Numbered from the stretch's first letter, positions 1 through 7,742 are shown. The stretch is 37,051 nt of DNA from Sulfurimonas sp. UBA6014 (GCA_002428085.1 DJAA01000043.1:1-37051), one strand, 5' to 3'. Numbers and translations are program-made. The notes: generated by a model not told the origin, from the letters alone.

Positions 1-82
1 TAATATATATTATACACATTATAAATATAAAAATATATTTTATTTATTATATTATACACGGTTTTACGTATATAAAATAGAT
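1..82. other. AT-rich edge segment with a 12-bp direct repeat
   Basis: This segment is almost pure A/T. A 12-bp direct repeat (TATATTATACAC) occurs at 6-17 and 48-59, 42 bp apart, which is four helical turns. No open frame or ribosome-binding site is visible. It may be the upstream region of a gene left of the window, but low complexity makes chance repeats likely. Confidence 0.3.
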
Positions 83-130
83 AAAAAAAAGCTTTTAGAC
101 AACATTCAATATATATTGTCTAAAAGCTTT
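83..130 (-). terminator. Rho-independent terminator of the fapA-like operon
   Basis: Perfect 15-bp inverted repeat (arms 88-102 and 116-130, loop of 13 nt). Read on the minus strand, the direction of the operon ending at 152, it is followed at once by eight T residues (complement of 83-90). On the plus strand the right arm is followed by AAATTTTTT, so it may also stop transcription coming from the left. The stem is AT-rich but long. This is a textbook intrinsic terminator and marks the end of the three-gene minus-strand operon. Confidence 0.88.
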
Positions 131-151
131 AAATTTTTTGTATGGGTAGAA

Positions 152-1825
152 TTAAGGGCGTAGAGAGATACTTTTTTCGACAGGATGGAGGGTGATTTTT
201 TCTTCACCTATTTCTAAAAAAAATGGTTCGTACGATTGTGCTTTTGTTTTGTACACTATCTCATCACCACTATCTAACGCAAATATAATCGTATTAAGTC
301 CACGAAAAGGCTCTTTGATACTAATTCTTGCACTGTTTGTTGATTTTTTGATTTTATTTATTTCAGACGATGCTGCTTTGATTTTTTCACTCAAAAGTGC
401 AACGGCGCTGAGATTGTTTTTTTTAGCATCTTGCAAAGAGTCTTGAAGATTACGCACTTCTGATTCTATCAAATCAAGTTTAGATTTTAAGATAGGAATA
501 TCTCTGTAGTTTATTTTAAACAAATTGTCTTCTCCACTTACAAGCCTAATCGTAATAGAGTTCGATGCGTACACTTTGAGATGGTGTTTTACATTTCCAA
601 TAATAGCGTCTTGTGCATAAATAGTCCCCCCAAGTGAAGCTTCTACTTCAACAGTTGTCCCATGAACTTCCCCTCCTTCTAGGAGATTTATTTTTGCACT
701 ATTGCATCGAAGTGTCCCTTTATGCCTGTTGATTTTTGCATTTTTTGCAAACTGAAATGAATCTTTATGGGTGGCTCCATCAACTTGCAAGTAAATGGCT
801 TCAAGAAGACTATTTGCACCTATGTGTCCCGTTACATGGATAGATTCAGATTTAAGCGCAACACCTGCACCAATACTATCTTTATTTGTGTCATTTTGAG
901 CGACATGCACTTCTATATTATTTTTTTCTTCTTGTGCAATTTCATTATTCAATCGAGAAATTTTCGACATTTTTATCTTATTGTCAACCACCAATTTATT
1001 ATTCATAAGGGTTACGAATCCCTTGATTTTACTGAGATAGAGTTTTTTTTCTGGACTCTCTTGAACTAAAATGGTTGACTCAGAAGTAGACGCATCGACA
1101 TCAAGAATATTCTTCCCTATCCCATTTTCTATGATTTGTCCAAAGGCATTAAACCCTTTTTTTCCATACAGAGGTTTAAAAAATTCCACAAGCAACTCAT
1201 CTTTTTCAACCTCAATGAGTTCTTTAGTGGAGACCTTATTTTGAAAATGCTTTATCACTTTGCTCTCTTGAGAGAGCTCAGGGTCTAAACCTTCAAAAAG
1301 TGGCATTTTAATTTTTTTTGTAAACTTCCCAGCATAAAGGTGAGGTACAAATTTTTTTAAAGTATCTATCATTGTGTTATCAAATATATTGATAAGCAAT
1401 CCATTGAATGCTTTTATTTTATTTATCTCTTTGACCAAAGAGACAAAGGTCTCTTGAGCATTTTGAGTTTTATAAGGGATGATAGAAGTGGGCAGAAGCA
1501 CTATTTTTGGATGAGATGCGTGTTCTTCTAGCTCAATGGAATATTCAAGCTTTAGTTTCGCATTTTTTTTAGCACTAATCTCTATGATATAAACCTGATG
1601 GAGTCCTACTTGCTCATTTAAAAGTTTCTCTTTTTCTTTATAGGCTTCATTGATATTTTCATTAAAGAGAACAAAATCAGGAGACGCAGATGTCTTAATA
1701 AAAGTTTGTGTAGATTTAATAATAAAATCACACGTACTCACCGCAAGAGCGTTTTGAGCCGCATAAGATTGCAGAGAATTTTTTATATTTTTAGTTTTTA
1801 CAAGCTTTGATTTTATTTCGCTCAT
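152..1825 (-). CDS. FapA (DUF342) family protein
   Basis: A 557-residue protein of the FapA/DUF342 family, polymer-like beta-helix proteins named for flagellar assembly whose biochemical role is poorly defined. The FapA N-domain signature KPLYGKKGFNAFG lies near residues 217-229. It is followed at about 300-440 by a repetitive beta-helix stretch rich in G, V and I, and by a coiled coil at about 448-496. The open frame runs further upstream, but the start at 1825 is preferred: it has AAGGA upstream and lies 13 nt after the stop of the preceding gene, whereas longer forms would overlap that gene by over 100 nt. It is the last gene of a three-gene operon and ends at the terminator at 83-130. No transmembrane segment is seen, so it is probably cytoplasmic. 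Family call is good; function is inferred. Confidence 0.82.
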   Translation of the reverse strand: MSEIKSKLVKTKNIKNSLQSYAAQNALAVSTCDFIIKSTQTFIKTSASPDFVLFNENINEAYKEKEKLLNEQVGLHQVYIIEISAKKNAKLKLEYSIELEEHASHPKIVLLPTSIIPYKTQNAQETFVSLVKEINKIKAFNGLLINIFDNTMIDTLKKFVPHLYAGKFTKKIKMPLFEGLDPELSQESKVIKHFQNKVSTKELIEVEKDELLVEFFKPLYGKKGFNAFGQIIENGIGKNILDVDASTSESTILVQESPEKKLYLSKIKGFVTLMNNKLVVDNKIKMSKISRLNNEIAQEEKNNIEVHVAQNDTNKDSIGAGVALKSESIHVTGHIGANSLLEAIYLQVDGATHKDSFQFAKNAKINRHKGTLRCNSAKINLLEGGEVHGTTVEVEASLGGTIYAQDAIIGNVKHHLKVYASNSITIRLVSGEDNLFKINYRDIPILKSKLDLIESEVRNLQDSLQDAKKNNLSAVALLSEKIKAASSEINKIKKSTNSARISIKEPFRGLNTIIFALDSGDEIVYKTKAQSYEPFFLEIGEEKITLHPVEKSISLRP

Positions 1826-1838
1826 TACGTTTGTATCC

Positions 1839-2528
1839 TTAGCGTGCCAAAAGGTCACTATAGTCATATTTTGAAAAGTCCAAATAGAGCTTTCCATTTT
1901 GTTGAATAATCCTAATATCACTATCATAGACTTCCAAAAATCTTTTTTTAATACTTTTTCTTTGGTTCGATTGTAAATCAAGTGTTTTTAAATAGTCTCT
2001 TAATTCTACAATCTGTGAATGATTAAACTCTGTTCTCCCCTTTGGTTCATGAGCAAAACTCTCAATCTCATGAATGGTTTGGGGTTGATTTTCTAGCATC
2101 ATTTTTGTATTAATAAGTTCAAGTATACTTTTGAGCTGTTCATCTTTAGCAGCGTAAATTTGCTCTAGTTTTTCTATCTCATATCGAAGCATCTGCTCTT
2201 TATCGTCAATGAGTTTATCTATTTTTGATTCTAGCTGCACTATTTTGTCTTTGAGATGTTTATTCTCTTTTTGATAGAGTGCTAAAACCGTTGCTACTGT
2301 TGTTTTAGGCTTATTAATTTCTGTGGGCACTATGGGATATTTTTCTTTGAGAGTTTGGTCTTGTTCAAAATGGTTTACTACCTCGATAGGAAGAGCCTCA
2401 TGAGGGGCAAGAACATAAACAACGCCATCTTCAATAACCGCATCAAGTTTTTTAGCTCTTAGCTTAGACTGCACCATCTCTTTGGACATTTTAAAGTGTT
2501 TTGAATATTCATCAAGTGTAAATTTCAT
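1839..2528 (-). CDS. coiled-coil protein with HTH-like N-terminus, possibly DUF3972
   Basis: A 229-residue protein I do not firmly recognise. The N-terminus (about 1-45, with EYSKHFKMSKEMVQSKLRAK and then an acidic turn and VVYVLAP) looks like a small MerR/excisionase-type winged helix. Residues about 90-145 form a charged coiled coil. The C-terminal 45 residues have a basic helix followed by short beta strands (IRIIQQNGKLYLDFSKYDYS). The overall plan resembles Campylobacterota proteins annotated as DUF3972, but that is from memory. The start at 2528 has AAAGGAAAAATC upstream. It sits 23 nt after the cyclase-like gene and 13 nt before the FapA-like gene, so all three are probably co-transcribed. 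It could be an adaptor or DNA-binding partner of FapA; this is inference. Confidence 0.7.
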   Translation of the reverse strand: MKFTLDEYSKHFKMSKEMVQSKLRAKKLDAVIEDGVVYVLAPHEALPIEVVNHFEQDQTLKEKYPIVPTEINKPKTTVATVLALYQKENKHLKDKIVQLESKIDKLIDDKEQMLRYEIEKLEQIYAAKDEQLKSILELINTKMMLENQPQTIHEIESFAHEPKGRTEFNHSQIVELRDYLKTLDLQSNQRKSIKKRFLEVYDSDIRIIQQNGKLYLDFSKYDYSDLLAR

Positions 2529-2551
2529 GATTTTTCCTTTGTCCTTATGCT

Positions 2552-3205
2552 CTATATAATCGAATTAAAATTGATATTTGGCGGATTGATGATGCCTGCT
2601 TTTCTAAGCCAAATAAGACACCCTTGTTTTTGATTGCCATGTTTATCTTCAAAGGTGTACATGGCAGAGTGCTTAAACTCTCTTTGAATTAAAAGAATTT
2701 GAAAATCTTTATGCAACTCAAGAAACTTTTTTAAACTCTCATAAGCAGCATTTGAAATCATGACCGTTGAAATAGTGTAACCCTTGAGCTCTAAATATCG
2801 TGCACAGTCATTTAAACCATCACCGATATAATTTTTATTGCCTAAAATATCGCGAAATTCATTGACTTCACCTGTATGAACAGCAATTCTTATCCCCTCA
2901 AAATAGGGATATTTTTTAGCTATGTGCTCAGAAAAATGGTTAAAGCTTAGCCCCAGTATGGCACCAAAACCTTTAAGTCTTGGGTTGAGGATACAAAAAA
3001 AACCATCCCCCGTTGAGACAAATCCAATAATAAGTTTTGTAAGCGGCATATTGGAGTTAACAAGCATTTTCTCAATCATCTTCGAGTAACTTCTTGTTAA
3101 AAAATTGATAATTTCAAACTGTTCATCCGCATCTAATTTTGAAAAACCTATCACATCTATAAGAACAATGTCCGTTATCCAAACATTTCGATTTTTACTA
3201 TTCAT
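2552..3205 (-). CDS. class III adenylate/guanylate cyclase-like protein
   Basis: A 217-residue single-domain protein with the class III nucleotidyl cyclase homology domain. The expected motifs are in order: first metal Asp D17 in LIDVIGFSKL, second metal Asp D67 in VSTGDGFF, the beta-strand motif GIRIAVHTGEV (104-114), and the transition-state pair N132 and R136 in YIGDGLNDCAR. The usual purine-recognising Lys four residues before the second Asp (KxxGD) is V63 here, with S64 next to it, so substrate choice or activity may differ from standard adenylate cyclases. There is no sensor, HAMP or membrane segment. It is the first gene of the operon; a possible -10 (TAAAAT type) lies in the 190-bp gap to the divergent aldolase gene. 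It could be a true cyclase or a catalytically altered relative. Confidence 0.75.
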   Translation of the reverse strand: MNSKNRNVWITDIVLIDVIGFSKLDADEQFEIINFLTRSYSKMIEKMLVNSNMPLTKLIIGFVSTGDGFFCILNPRLKGFGAILGLSFNHFSEHIAKKYPYFEGIRIAVHTGEVNEFRDILGNKNYIGDGLNDCARYLELKGYTISTVMISNAAYESLKKFLELHKDFQILLIQREFKHSAMYTFEDKHGNQKQGCLIWLRKAGIINPPNINFNSII

Positions 3206-3394
3206 CTGCGCTTCTGTACTTTTTAGGGTAATTTTAGCATAAAAAGTATTCGTAATGTCTTGAAGCGTTGTTATATCATATAACTTTAGAGAAGCAAAGT
3301 TATTTTAAATGAGTTCTATAATATAATTTTTAACTGATATTACACACCAAACATGGGTAAGGTCAGTTATTAAAAATAAATTTTAGGAAAAATA
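3206..3394. promoter_or_regulatory. divergent promoter region, cyclase-like gene / fbaA
   Basis: 189 bp between divergent genes. Two overlapping TATAAT boxes at 3317-3322 and 3322-3327 point towards fbaA. The downstream leader has a 7-bp inverted repeat (TAACTGA at 3331-3337, TCAGTTA at 3363-3369) just before the ribosome-binding site TTTTAGGAAAA. Facing the cyclase-like gene, the complement of about 3235-3245 gives an AT-rich TATGCTAAAAT that could be its -10. No small gene is seen here. Confidence 0.5.
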
Positions 3395-4474
3395 ATGAGC
3401 AAAGGTATTTTAGACATGGTAAAGCCAGGGGTGCTTTTTGGTGAAGATGTACAAAAAGTTTATACACATGCAAAAGAGGTAGGGTTTGCGATTCCTGCTG
3501 TTAACTGTATTGGAACCGAATCTGTAAATGCTGTTTTAGAAACTGCAGCAAAAGTGAAATCACCTATCATCATACAGTTTAGTAACGGTGGAGCTGCTTT
3601 TTATGCAGGAAAAGGCTTAAGCAATAAAAATGAAAAAGCAGCTATTTTAGGAGCTATTTCAGGGGCTATGCATATTCATATGATGGCTGAAGCCTATGGC
3701 GTGCCAGTTATTTTACATACAGACCATGCCGCTAAAACTCTTCTTCCTTGGATTGATGGTCTCCTTGAAGCGGGAGAAAAACATTTTGCCACTCATGGCA
3801 AGCCTCTTTTTTCCTCTCATATGCTTGATCTCTCTGAAGAACCATTGGAAGAAAATATTGCCATTTGTAAAGCATACTTAACAAGAATGAAAAAAATCGG
3901 CATGAGTATCGAGATAGAACTTGGCTGTACAGGTGGAGAAGAAGATGGAGTAGACAATTCTGATATGGATAACTCACTTTTATACACACAACCAGAAGAT
4001 GTAGCCTTTGCCTATAAAGAGCTACTAGAAGTTTCACCAAACTTTACAATCGCAGCTTCTTTTGGGAATGTTCATGGCGTTTATAAGCCAGGCAATGTAC
4101 AACTTACTCCTAAAATACTCAATAATTCTCAAAAATATATCCAAGAAAAATTTGGCACGAAAGAAAAACCTGTGAACTTTGTTTTTCATGGCGGCTCTGG
4201 CTCCGCTCCAAGTGAGATAAATGAAGCTATCGGCTATGGTGTTGTAAAAATGAACATCGATACCGACACACAATGGGCAACTTGGATTGGCATTAGAGAC
4301 TATTACGAAAAAAACAAAGGATATTTACAAGGGCAAATCGGCAATCCAGAAGGTGTAGATAAACCAAATAAAAAATACTATGATCCAAGAAAATGGCTCA
4401 GAGAAGGGCAAGTAACTTTAGTAAGCCGCGTTGAAGAAGCTTATAAGGATTTAAATGCTTTAGGAAAAAACTAA
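3395..4474 (+). CDS. fbaA: class II fructose-bisphosphate aldolase
   Basis: Cleaves fructose-1,6-bisphosphate to dihydroxyacetone phosphate and glyceraldehyde-3-phosphate, or runs in reverse in gluconeogenesis; Zn-dependent and cytoplasmic. Its 359 residues equal the E. coli FbaA length. The signature VPVILHTDHAAK contains H108, catalytic D110 and Zn ligand H111. Other expected blocks are present: ELGCTGGEEDGVDN, ASFGNVHGVYKPGNV (Zn His), FVFHGGSGS (Zn His) and VKMNIDTDTQWA. The start at 3395 is preceded by TTTTAGGAAAAATA. It is monocistronic, with its own promoter at 3317-3327 and a short hairpin after the stop. In an autotrophic relative the gluconeogenic direction is likely; that is inference. 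Confidence 0.97.
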   Translation: MSKGILDMVKPGVLFGEDVQKVYTHAKEVGFAIPAVNCIGTESVNAVLETAAKVKSPIIIQFSNGGAAFYAGKGLSNKNEKAAILGAISGAMHIHMMAEAYGVPVILHTDHAAKTLLPWIDGLLEAGEKHFATHGKPLFSSHMLDLSEEPLEENIAICKAYLTRMKKIGMSIEIELGCTGGEEDGVDNSDMDNSLLYTQPEDVAFAYKELLEVSPNFTIAASFGNVHGVYKPGNVQLTPKILNNSQKYIQEKFGTKEKPVNFVFHGGSGSAPSEINEAIGYGVVKMNIDTDTQWATWIGIRDYYEKNKGYLQGQIGNPEGVDKPNKKYYDPRKWLREGQVTLVSRVEEAYKDLNALGKN

Positions 4475-4485
4475 TCTAAAACTTC

Positions 4486-4516
4486 AAGTACGCCCTCTTA
4501 AAAAGTGCGTACTTTT
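4486..4516 (+). terminator. possible fbaA terminator
   Basis: An 8-bp perfect inverted repeat (AAGTACGC at 4486-4493, GCGTACTT at 4507-4514) with a 13-nt loop lies 12 nt after the fbaA stop. The stem ends in TTTT but the U-tract is short, so termination may be weak. Confidence 0.5.
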
Positions 4517-4616
4517 CAATGATTTAAACGATAAAAGAAATCCAATAACTCCTTTGCGCTCCACTTCTATAAATATCACACAAGAATTTTGTTAAAATAA
4601 CGTAGCAGGAGAGAAT

Positions 4617-5324
4617 ATGAATGATACACTATTTACAAAACCAATGAAAAAACAGTTTGAATTTGATGAAGAAGTGGCGGTTGTTTTTGATGATATGCTA
4701 CAAAGAAGTGTCCCTTTTTATGGTGAATCTCAAAAAATAACAGAATTTTTCGCACTCAAAAAGCTTCAAGAAGGGGGAATCATGTACGACCTTGGATGTT
4801 CGACTGCAACCTTACTTTTAAATATAAGACGAAAATTAACACACAATGCAAGGCTTATAGGACTCGATAATTCTCAAGCAATGCTTGATCAAGCAAGGAA
4901 AAAATGTGAGGCTTACGGTGCAGATGTCGAGGTAATCTATGCAAATATTCTTGATTTTGACTATAAAATGGCAGACGTTTTTGTAAGTAACTATACTTTA
5001 CAATTTATTCGCCCACTCGTTCGAGAAGAACTTGTCAAAAAAATCGCTTCATGTGTCAAAAAAGGTGGTATTTTTATCATGAGCGAAAAAGTAATAAGCC
5101 ACCATGCAACACTCAACAAAGAGCTTATAGAGTGCTATTATGATTTTAAAAAAGAGCAAGGGTATTCACAATATGAAATCATGCAAAAAAGAGAAGCGCT
5201 AGAAAATGTTTTAGTTCCTTATAGCGAAGAGGAAAATATAAAAATGGCATTAAACTGTGGGTTTTCTCATTGTGAAGTGCTTTTTCGTTGGGCTAATTTT
5301 GCTACATTTATTGCTATAAAATAA
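4617..5324 (+). CDS. cmoA: carboxy-S-adenosyl-L-methionine synthase
   Basis: Converts S-adenosylmethionine and prephenate into carboxy-SAM, the donor CmoB uses to make 5-oxyacetyluridine at the tRNA wobble position. The 235 residues match CmoA length. The N-terminus has the family block FDEEVAVVFDDMLQRSVPFYGE; the Rossmann methyltransferase motif I is YDLGCSTATLL (around residue 60), followed by the acidic GLDNSQAML. The start at 4617 has a good AGGAGAG upstream, and TTAAAAT about 30 nt before the start may be the -10. cmoB is not in the window. The gene stands alone between fbaA and the convergent rplS operon. Confidence 0.93.
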   Translation: MNDTLFTKPMKKQFEFDEEVAVVFDDMLQRSVPFYGESQKITEFFALKKLQEGGIMYDLGCSTATLLLNIRRKLTHNARLIGLDNSQAMLDQARKKCEAYGADVEVIYANILDFDYKMADVFVSNYTLQFIRPLVREELVKKIASCVKKGGIFIMSEKVISHHATLNKELIECYYDFKKEQGYSQYEIMQKREALENVLVPYSEEENIKMALNCGFSHCEVLFRWANFATFIAIK

Positions 5325-5381
5325 ATCATTGTGGCAGATTATTAAAAAAAATTTGGATAATGTAAGTAAAACGGTGGGATA

Positions 5382-5433
5382 ACGCATTTGAATAAATGCG
5401 TCTGCAGACTTAGAAGATTATTTTCTTCTAAGT
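5382..5433. terminator. two stem-loops between convergent cmoA and rplS
   Basis: Stem 1 is ACGCATTT (5382-5389) with AAATGCGT (5394-5401) and a GAAT tetraloop. Stem 2 is ACTTAGAAGA (5408-5417) with TCTTCTAAGT (5424-5433) and a 6-nt loop; it overlaps the rplS stop codon and last codons. Neither is followed directly by a strong T-run, although a TTTTTTT read on the minus strand lies at about 5343-5350. They may end or stabilise transcripts from either side. Confidence 0.45.
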
Positions 5434-5777
5434 TCTTTAATACGAGCTTTTTTCCCTGCAAGATCACGAAGATAAAAGAGTTTAGCACGACGAACACGAC
5501 CACGACGTATAACTTTGATTTCATCTATAGAGTCACTGTAGATTGGAAATATTCTCTCTATTCCAATGCTGTTAGCTCCAATTTTACGTACAGTCACAGT
5601 TTGACCTGTTCCTTGCCCTCTTTTTGATATACAAACACCTTCATATGCTTGAACACGAGTTTTTTCGCCTTCTTTAATATTGACAGCCAAACGAAGTGTA
5701 TCTCCAGCACGAAACTCAGGAATAGTTTTCTCAGATATTTGTGCTTTTTCAAAGTTTTCAATATACTTATTTCTCAT
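5418..5777 (-). CDS. rplS: 50S ribosomal protein L19
   Basis: A structural protein of the large subunit located at the 30S-50S interface. At 119 residues it has normal length. Recognisable family blocks are IPEFRAGDTLRLAVNIKEG, RVQAYEGVCISKRG, GIERIFPIYSDSIDEI and the basic tail RRGRVRRAKLFYLRDLAGKK. The start at 5777 has AAGGAGAGAGCTT upstream. It is the last gene of the conserved rpsP-khpA-rimM-trmD-rplS set but is separated from trmD by 131 bp containing several hairpins, so it may be partly regulated on its own. Confidence 0.97.
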   Translation of the reverse strand: MRNKYIENFEKAQISEKTIPEFRAGDTLRLAVNIKEGEKTRVQAYEGVCISKRGQGTGQTVTVRKIGANSIGIERIFPIYSDSIDEIKVIRRGRVRRAKLFYLRDLAGKKARIKELRRK

Positions 5778-5908
5778 AAGCTCTCTCCTTATTTAATTCA
5801 TAAAGTGAAGGAAATCCTTCCTTTGTCTTATACGATAAAGAGACGCATCCCTTTATCTACACTAACACTCAATTTTCTTAAGCATAAAGTTTTATAACTT
5901 TTATGCAC
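5778..5908 (-). promoter_or_regulatory. structured trmD-rplS spacer / rplS leader
   Basis: 131 bp with three short inverted repeats in a row: GAAGG/CCTTC (5807-5811 and 5816-5820), GATAAAG/CTTTATC (5834-5840 and 5851-5857), and GCATAAA/TTTATGC (5882-5888 and 5900-5906, ending at the trmD stop). A TATAAG (complement of about 5828-5833) could be a -10 for rplS, overlapping one stem. This could be a ribosomal-protein leader, an attenuator or an RNA-processing site; only the inverted repeats are certain. Confidence 0.4.
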
Positions 5909-6613
5909 TTAAAGATAATTTTGTTTACTTTTATGCTTTACAAGCTGCTCAGGTGTGAAAAATTTTGTCTTACATTCAGACAGAGCTAATTTTAGTGAGC
6001 GAATTTTACTATGGTTTCCCTTTAAGTATTCTGATGGAACACCTCTTCCCATATAGTTTTGTGGCTTAGAGAAAGATGGTGCTTCTAAAAGTTCTGTTTC
6101 AAAACTCTCAACACTTAAAGAGTCACTATTTCCCAAAACACCTTCTATGTTTCTACTTATGGCATCACACAAAATTAACGAAGGTAACTCCCCTCCAGTC
6201 AATATATAATCGCCTACGCTAAACACTTCATCAGCAAACTCTTCCACCACTCTCTCATCAATCCCCTCATATCTTCCACTCACGAAAGCTATATGCATTT
6301 TTTTTGCTAATCTTTTCGCATCATTTTGTCTAAACTGTTTTGCTACAGGGGTTAAAAAAATAATGTAAACATCTTTATTTTTTAATCTTAAATCACTTAA
6401 AGCTCCATACAGCGGCTGAGGATTCATCACCATTCCAGCTCCACCGCCAACAGCAGTATCGTCAACTTTATTATGTTTTGAATCACTAAAATCCCTAGGA
6501 TTGAGATAACTGATACAAAATAACTTCTCTTCAATCGCACGCTTTAAAATAGAATCTTGAAAATAACCCTCTATTAGGTTAGAAAAAAGAGTCACAAAAG
6601 TAAATCTCATCAA
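5909..6613 (-). CDS. trmD: tRNA (guanine37-N1)-methyltransferase
   Basis: Methylates G37 of tRNAs next to the anticodon using SAM, preventing frameshifts; essential in most bacteria. The 234 residues fit the TrmD SPOUT fold. Blocks seen are MRFTFVTLFSNLIEGYF, DDTAVGGGAGMVMNPQPL, the VSGRYEGIDERV motif, and the trefoil-knot SAM site VGDYILTGGELP. C-terminal tail LLEAPSFSKPQNYMGRGVPS is typical. It overlaps rimM by 4 bp (ATGA), implying translational coupling within the operon. Confidence 0.97.
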   Translation of the reverse strand: MMRFTFVTLFSNLIEGYFQDSILKRAIEEKLFCISYLNPRDFSDSKHNKVDDTAVGGGAGMVMNPQPLYGALSDLRLKNKDVYIIFLTPVAKQFRQNDAKRLAKKMHIAFVSGRYEGIDERVVEEFADEVFSVGDYILTGGELPSLILCDAISRNIEGVLGNSDSLSVESFETELLEAPSFSKPQNYMGRGVPSEYLKGNHSKIRSLKLALSECKTKFFTPEQLVKHKSKQNYL

Positions 6614-7152
6614 GATGCTTCTAAAATATCCATAGCACCGCTAACACGTATCACTTTTGCATCAATATCGGTGCTGAGTATAAACGGCTCATGATAAGGA
6701 ATCAAAAAACTTTTTGCTCTGCCTGCTTGGACTAAATCAGAGCTTGTCTTGACATTGAGATAATCATGGATAGCGATACGCTCAACTTCTTGAACTTTTC
6801 CTAAAGATTTACCCTCTTCAATCACTTCACAATCCAAAATATCAAACCAAAAAAACTCTCCTTTTTTTAAATGACAATTTTTTTTCGTATCTTCAAGGGT
6901 TGTAAAAAGTTTAACATTTGTATATTTTTTAGCATCTTCAATTGAATGGACACCGTGAATTTTTAATGTCCCTTTGTCATGATTGACCACACTCAAAGTA
7001 ACCGTATCACTCTTATTTATAAAAAATGTGGCATTACTTTTAAATTGCTCAGGAAAATCACATTTGCTATGAAATTTCATATCACCATGGACACCGACAC
7101 TCTTGCCAATCGTAGCGATATGAAGAAGTTGTTCGCTAGACTGCTTCAACAT
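6610..7152 (-). CDS. rimM: 16S rRNA processing protein RimM
   Basis: Ribosome maturation factor that binds S19 and helps assemble the 30S head. It has 180 residues with the two RimM domains: an N-terminal beta barrel beginning IATIGKSVGVHGDMKFHS and a C-terminal PRC-like barrel with EFFWFDILDCEVIEEG and FLIPYHEPFI. It overlaps khpA by 17 bp at its start and trmD by 4 bp at its end. The ribosome-binding site would lie inside khpA and only a weak GGTGTGAG is seen, so expression is probably coupled. Sequence is more divergent than its neighbours, as usual for RimM. Confidence 0.94.
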   Translation of the reverse strand: MLKQSSEQLLHIATIGKSVGVHGDMKFHSKCDFPEQFKSNATFFINKSDTVTLSVVNHDKGTLKIHGVHSIEDAKKYTNVKLFTTLEDTKKNCHLKKGEFFWFDILDCEVIEEGKSLGKVQEVERIAIHDYLNVKTSSDLVQAGRAKSFLIPYHEPFILSTDIDAKVIRVSGAMDILEAS

Positions 7153-7372
7153 TAATTCGGTAACTCACACCGTCTTTAGCTTTACATCCTGAAATAACTG
7201 TTTTGATTGCACCAATCATTTTTCCATCTTTGCCAATTAGCTTTCCAATGTCTGCTTGGTTGGCATAAAGGACTATCTCTGCTACTTCATCACCATCTTG
7301 AATTTCAACTCTGATCTCTTCAGGATATGAAGCAATGAGCCTTGCAAATTGTGCAACAAAATCAGCTATCAC
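7136..7372 (-). CDS. khpA: KH-domain RNA-binding protein KhpA
   Basis: A 78-residue single KH-domain protein (YlqC/KhpA family). The KH signature is seen as VLYANQADIGKLIGKDGKMI (GxxG loop GKDG), preceded by a short helix. In other bacteria KhpA binds RNA and works with KhpB in cell-envelope and translation control. It lies 2 bp after rpsP and overlaps rimM, the standard place in this operon. Confidence 0.93.
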   Translation of the reverse strand: MIADFVAQFARLIASYPEEIRVEIQDGDEVAEIVLYANQADIGKLIGKDGKMIGAIKTVISGCKAKDGVSYRINVEAV

Positions 7373-7374
7373 GA

Positions 7375-7602
7375 CTAACGACCAGTAATTTTTTTAACGC
7401 GATCACTCATTTTAGCGCCAACGCTTAACCAATGATCCAATCTTTCATTGTCAACTACTAAAGTTTTCTCCGCTACCATTGGGTTATAGTGACCAATAAG
7501 CTCAATCCAGCCACCATCTCTACGTTTGCGGCTATCTGTTACCGCGATGCGGTAAAAAGGTTGTTTTTTTCTTCCCATACGGGTAAGTCTTATGACTGTC
7601 AT
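7375..7602 (-). CDS. rpsP: 30S ribosomal protein S16
   Basis: A 75-residue small-subunit protein. It opens with the family signature VIRLTRMGRKKQPFYRI, then AVTDSRKRRDGGWIELIGHY and NPMVAEK. The start at 7602 has TAGGAATAAAA upstream. It is the first gene of the operon, about 140 nt downstream of the promoter at 7750-7778, which gives it an unusually long leader. Confidence 0.98.
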   Translation of the reverse strand: MTVIRLTRMGRKKQPFYRIAVTDSRKRRDGGWIELIGHYNPMVAEKTLVVDNERLDHWLSVGAKMSDRVKKITGR

Positions 7603-7742
7603 TTTTATTCCTAATATAAAATTTGTGGGGTATGTTTGCGCAATAGATAAATTTGAAGGTATATTTATTGTGCCTCTTACCGCCTATTTGGCGTTATATA
7701 CAACTCTCAATCACAGAGGGATTATTTCGAGAGTTAAAACGA
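7603..7742 (-). promoter_or_regulatory. long structured leader of the rpsP operon
   Basis: About 140 nt of predicted 5' leader. It contains two inverted repeats: AACTCTC/GAGAGTT (7702-7708 and 7729-7735) and CGCC/GGCG (7681-7684 and 7690-7693). No leader peptide with a good ribosome-binding site is evident. Its position is suitable for autogenous control by a ribosomal protein, but it does not match any leader motif I can name. Confidence 0.4.

Noticed and set aside
152..1981. Longer start for the FapA-like gene at 1981
   Set aside because: It would overlap the preceding gene by 143 nt and the extra residues translate that gene's region out of frame; the ATG at 1825 has AAGGA upstream.
4515..4616. 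Another copy of the palindromic leader element before cmoA
   Set aside because: It contains CCACTTCTATAAATATCACAC, loosely like an arm, but there is no opposing arm and no matching interior.
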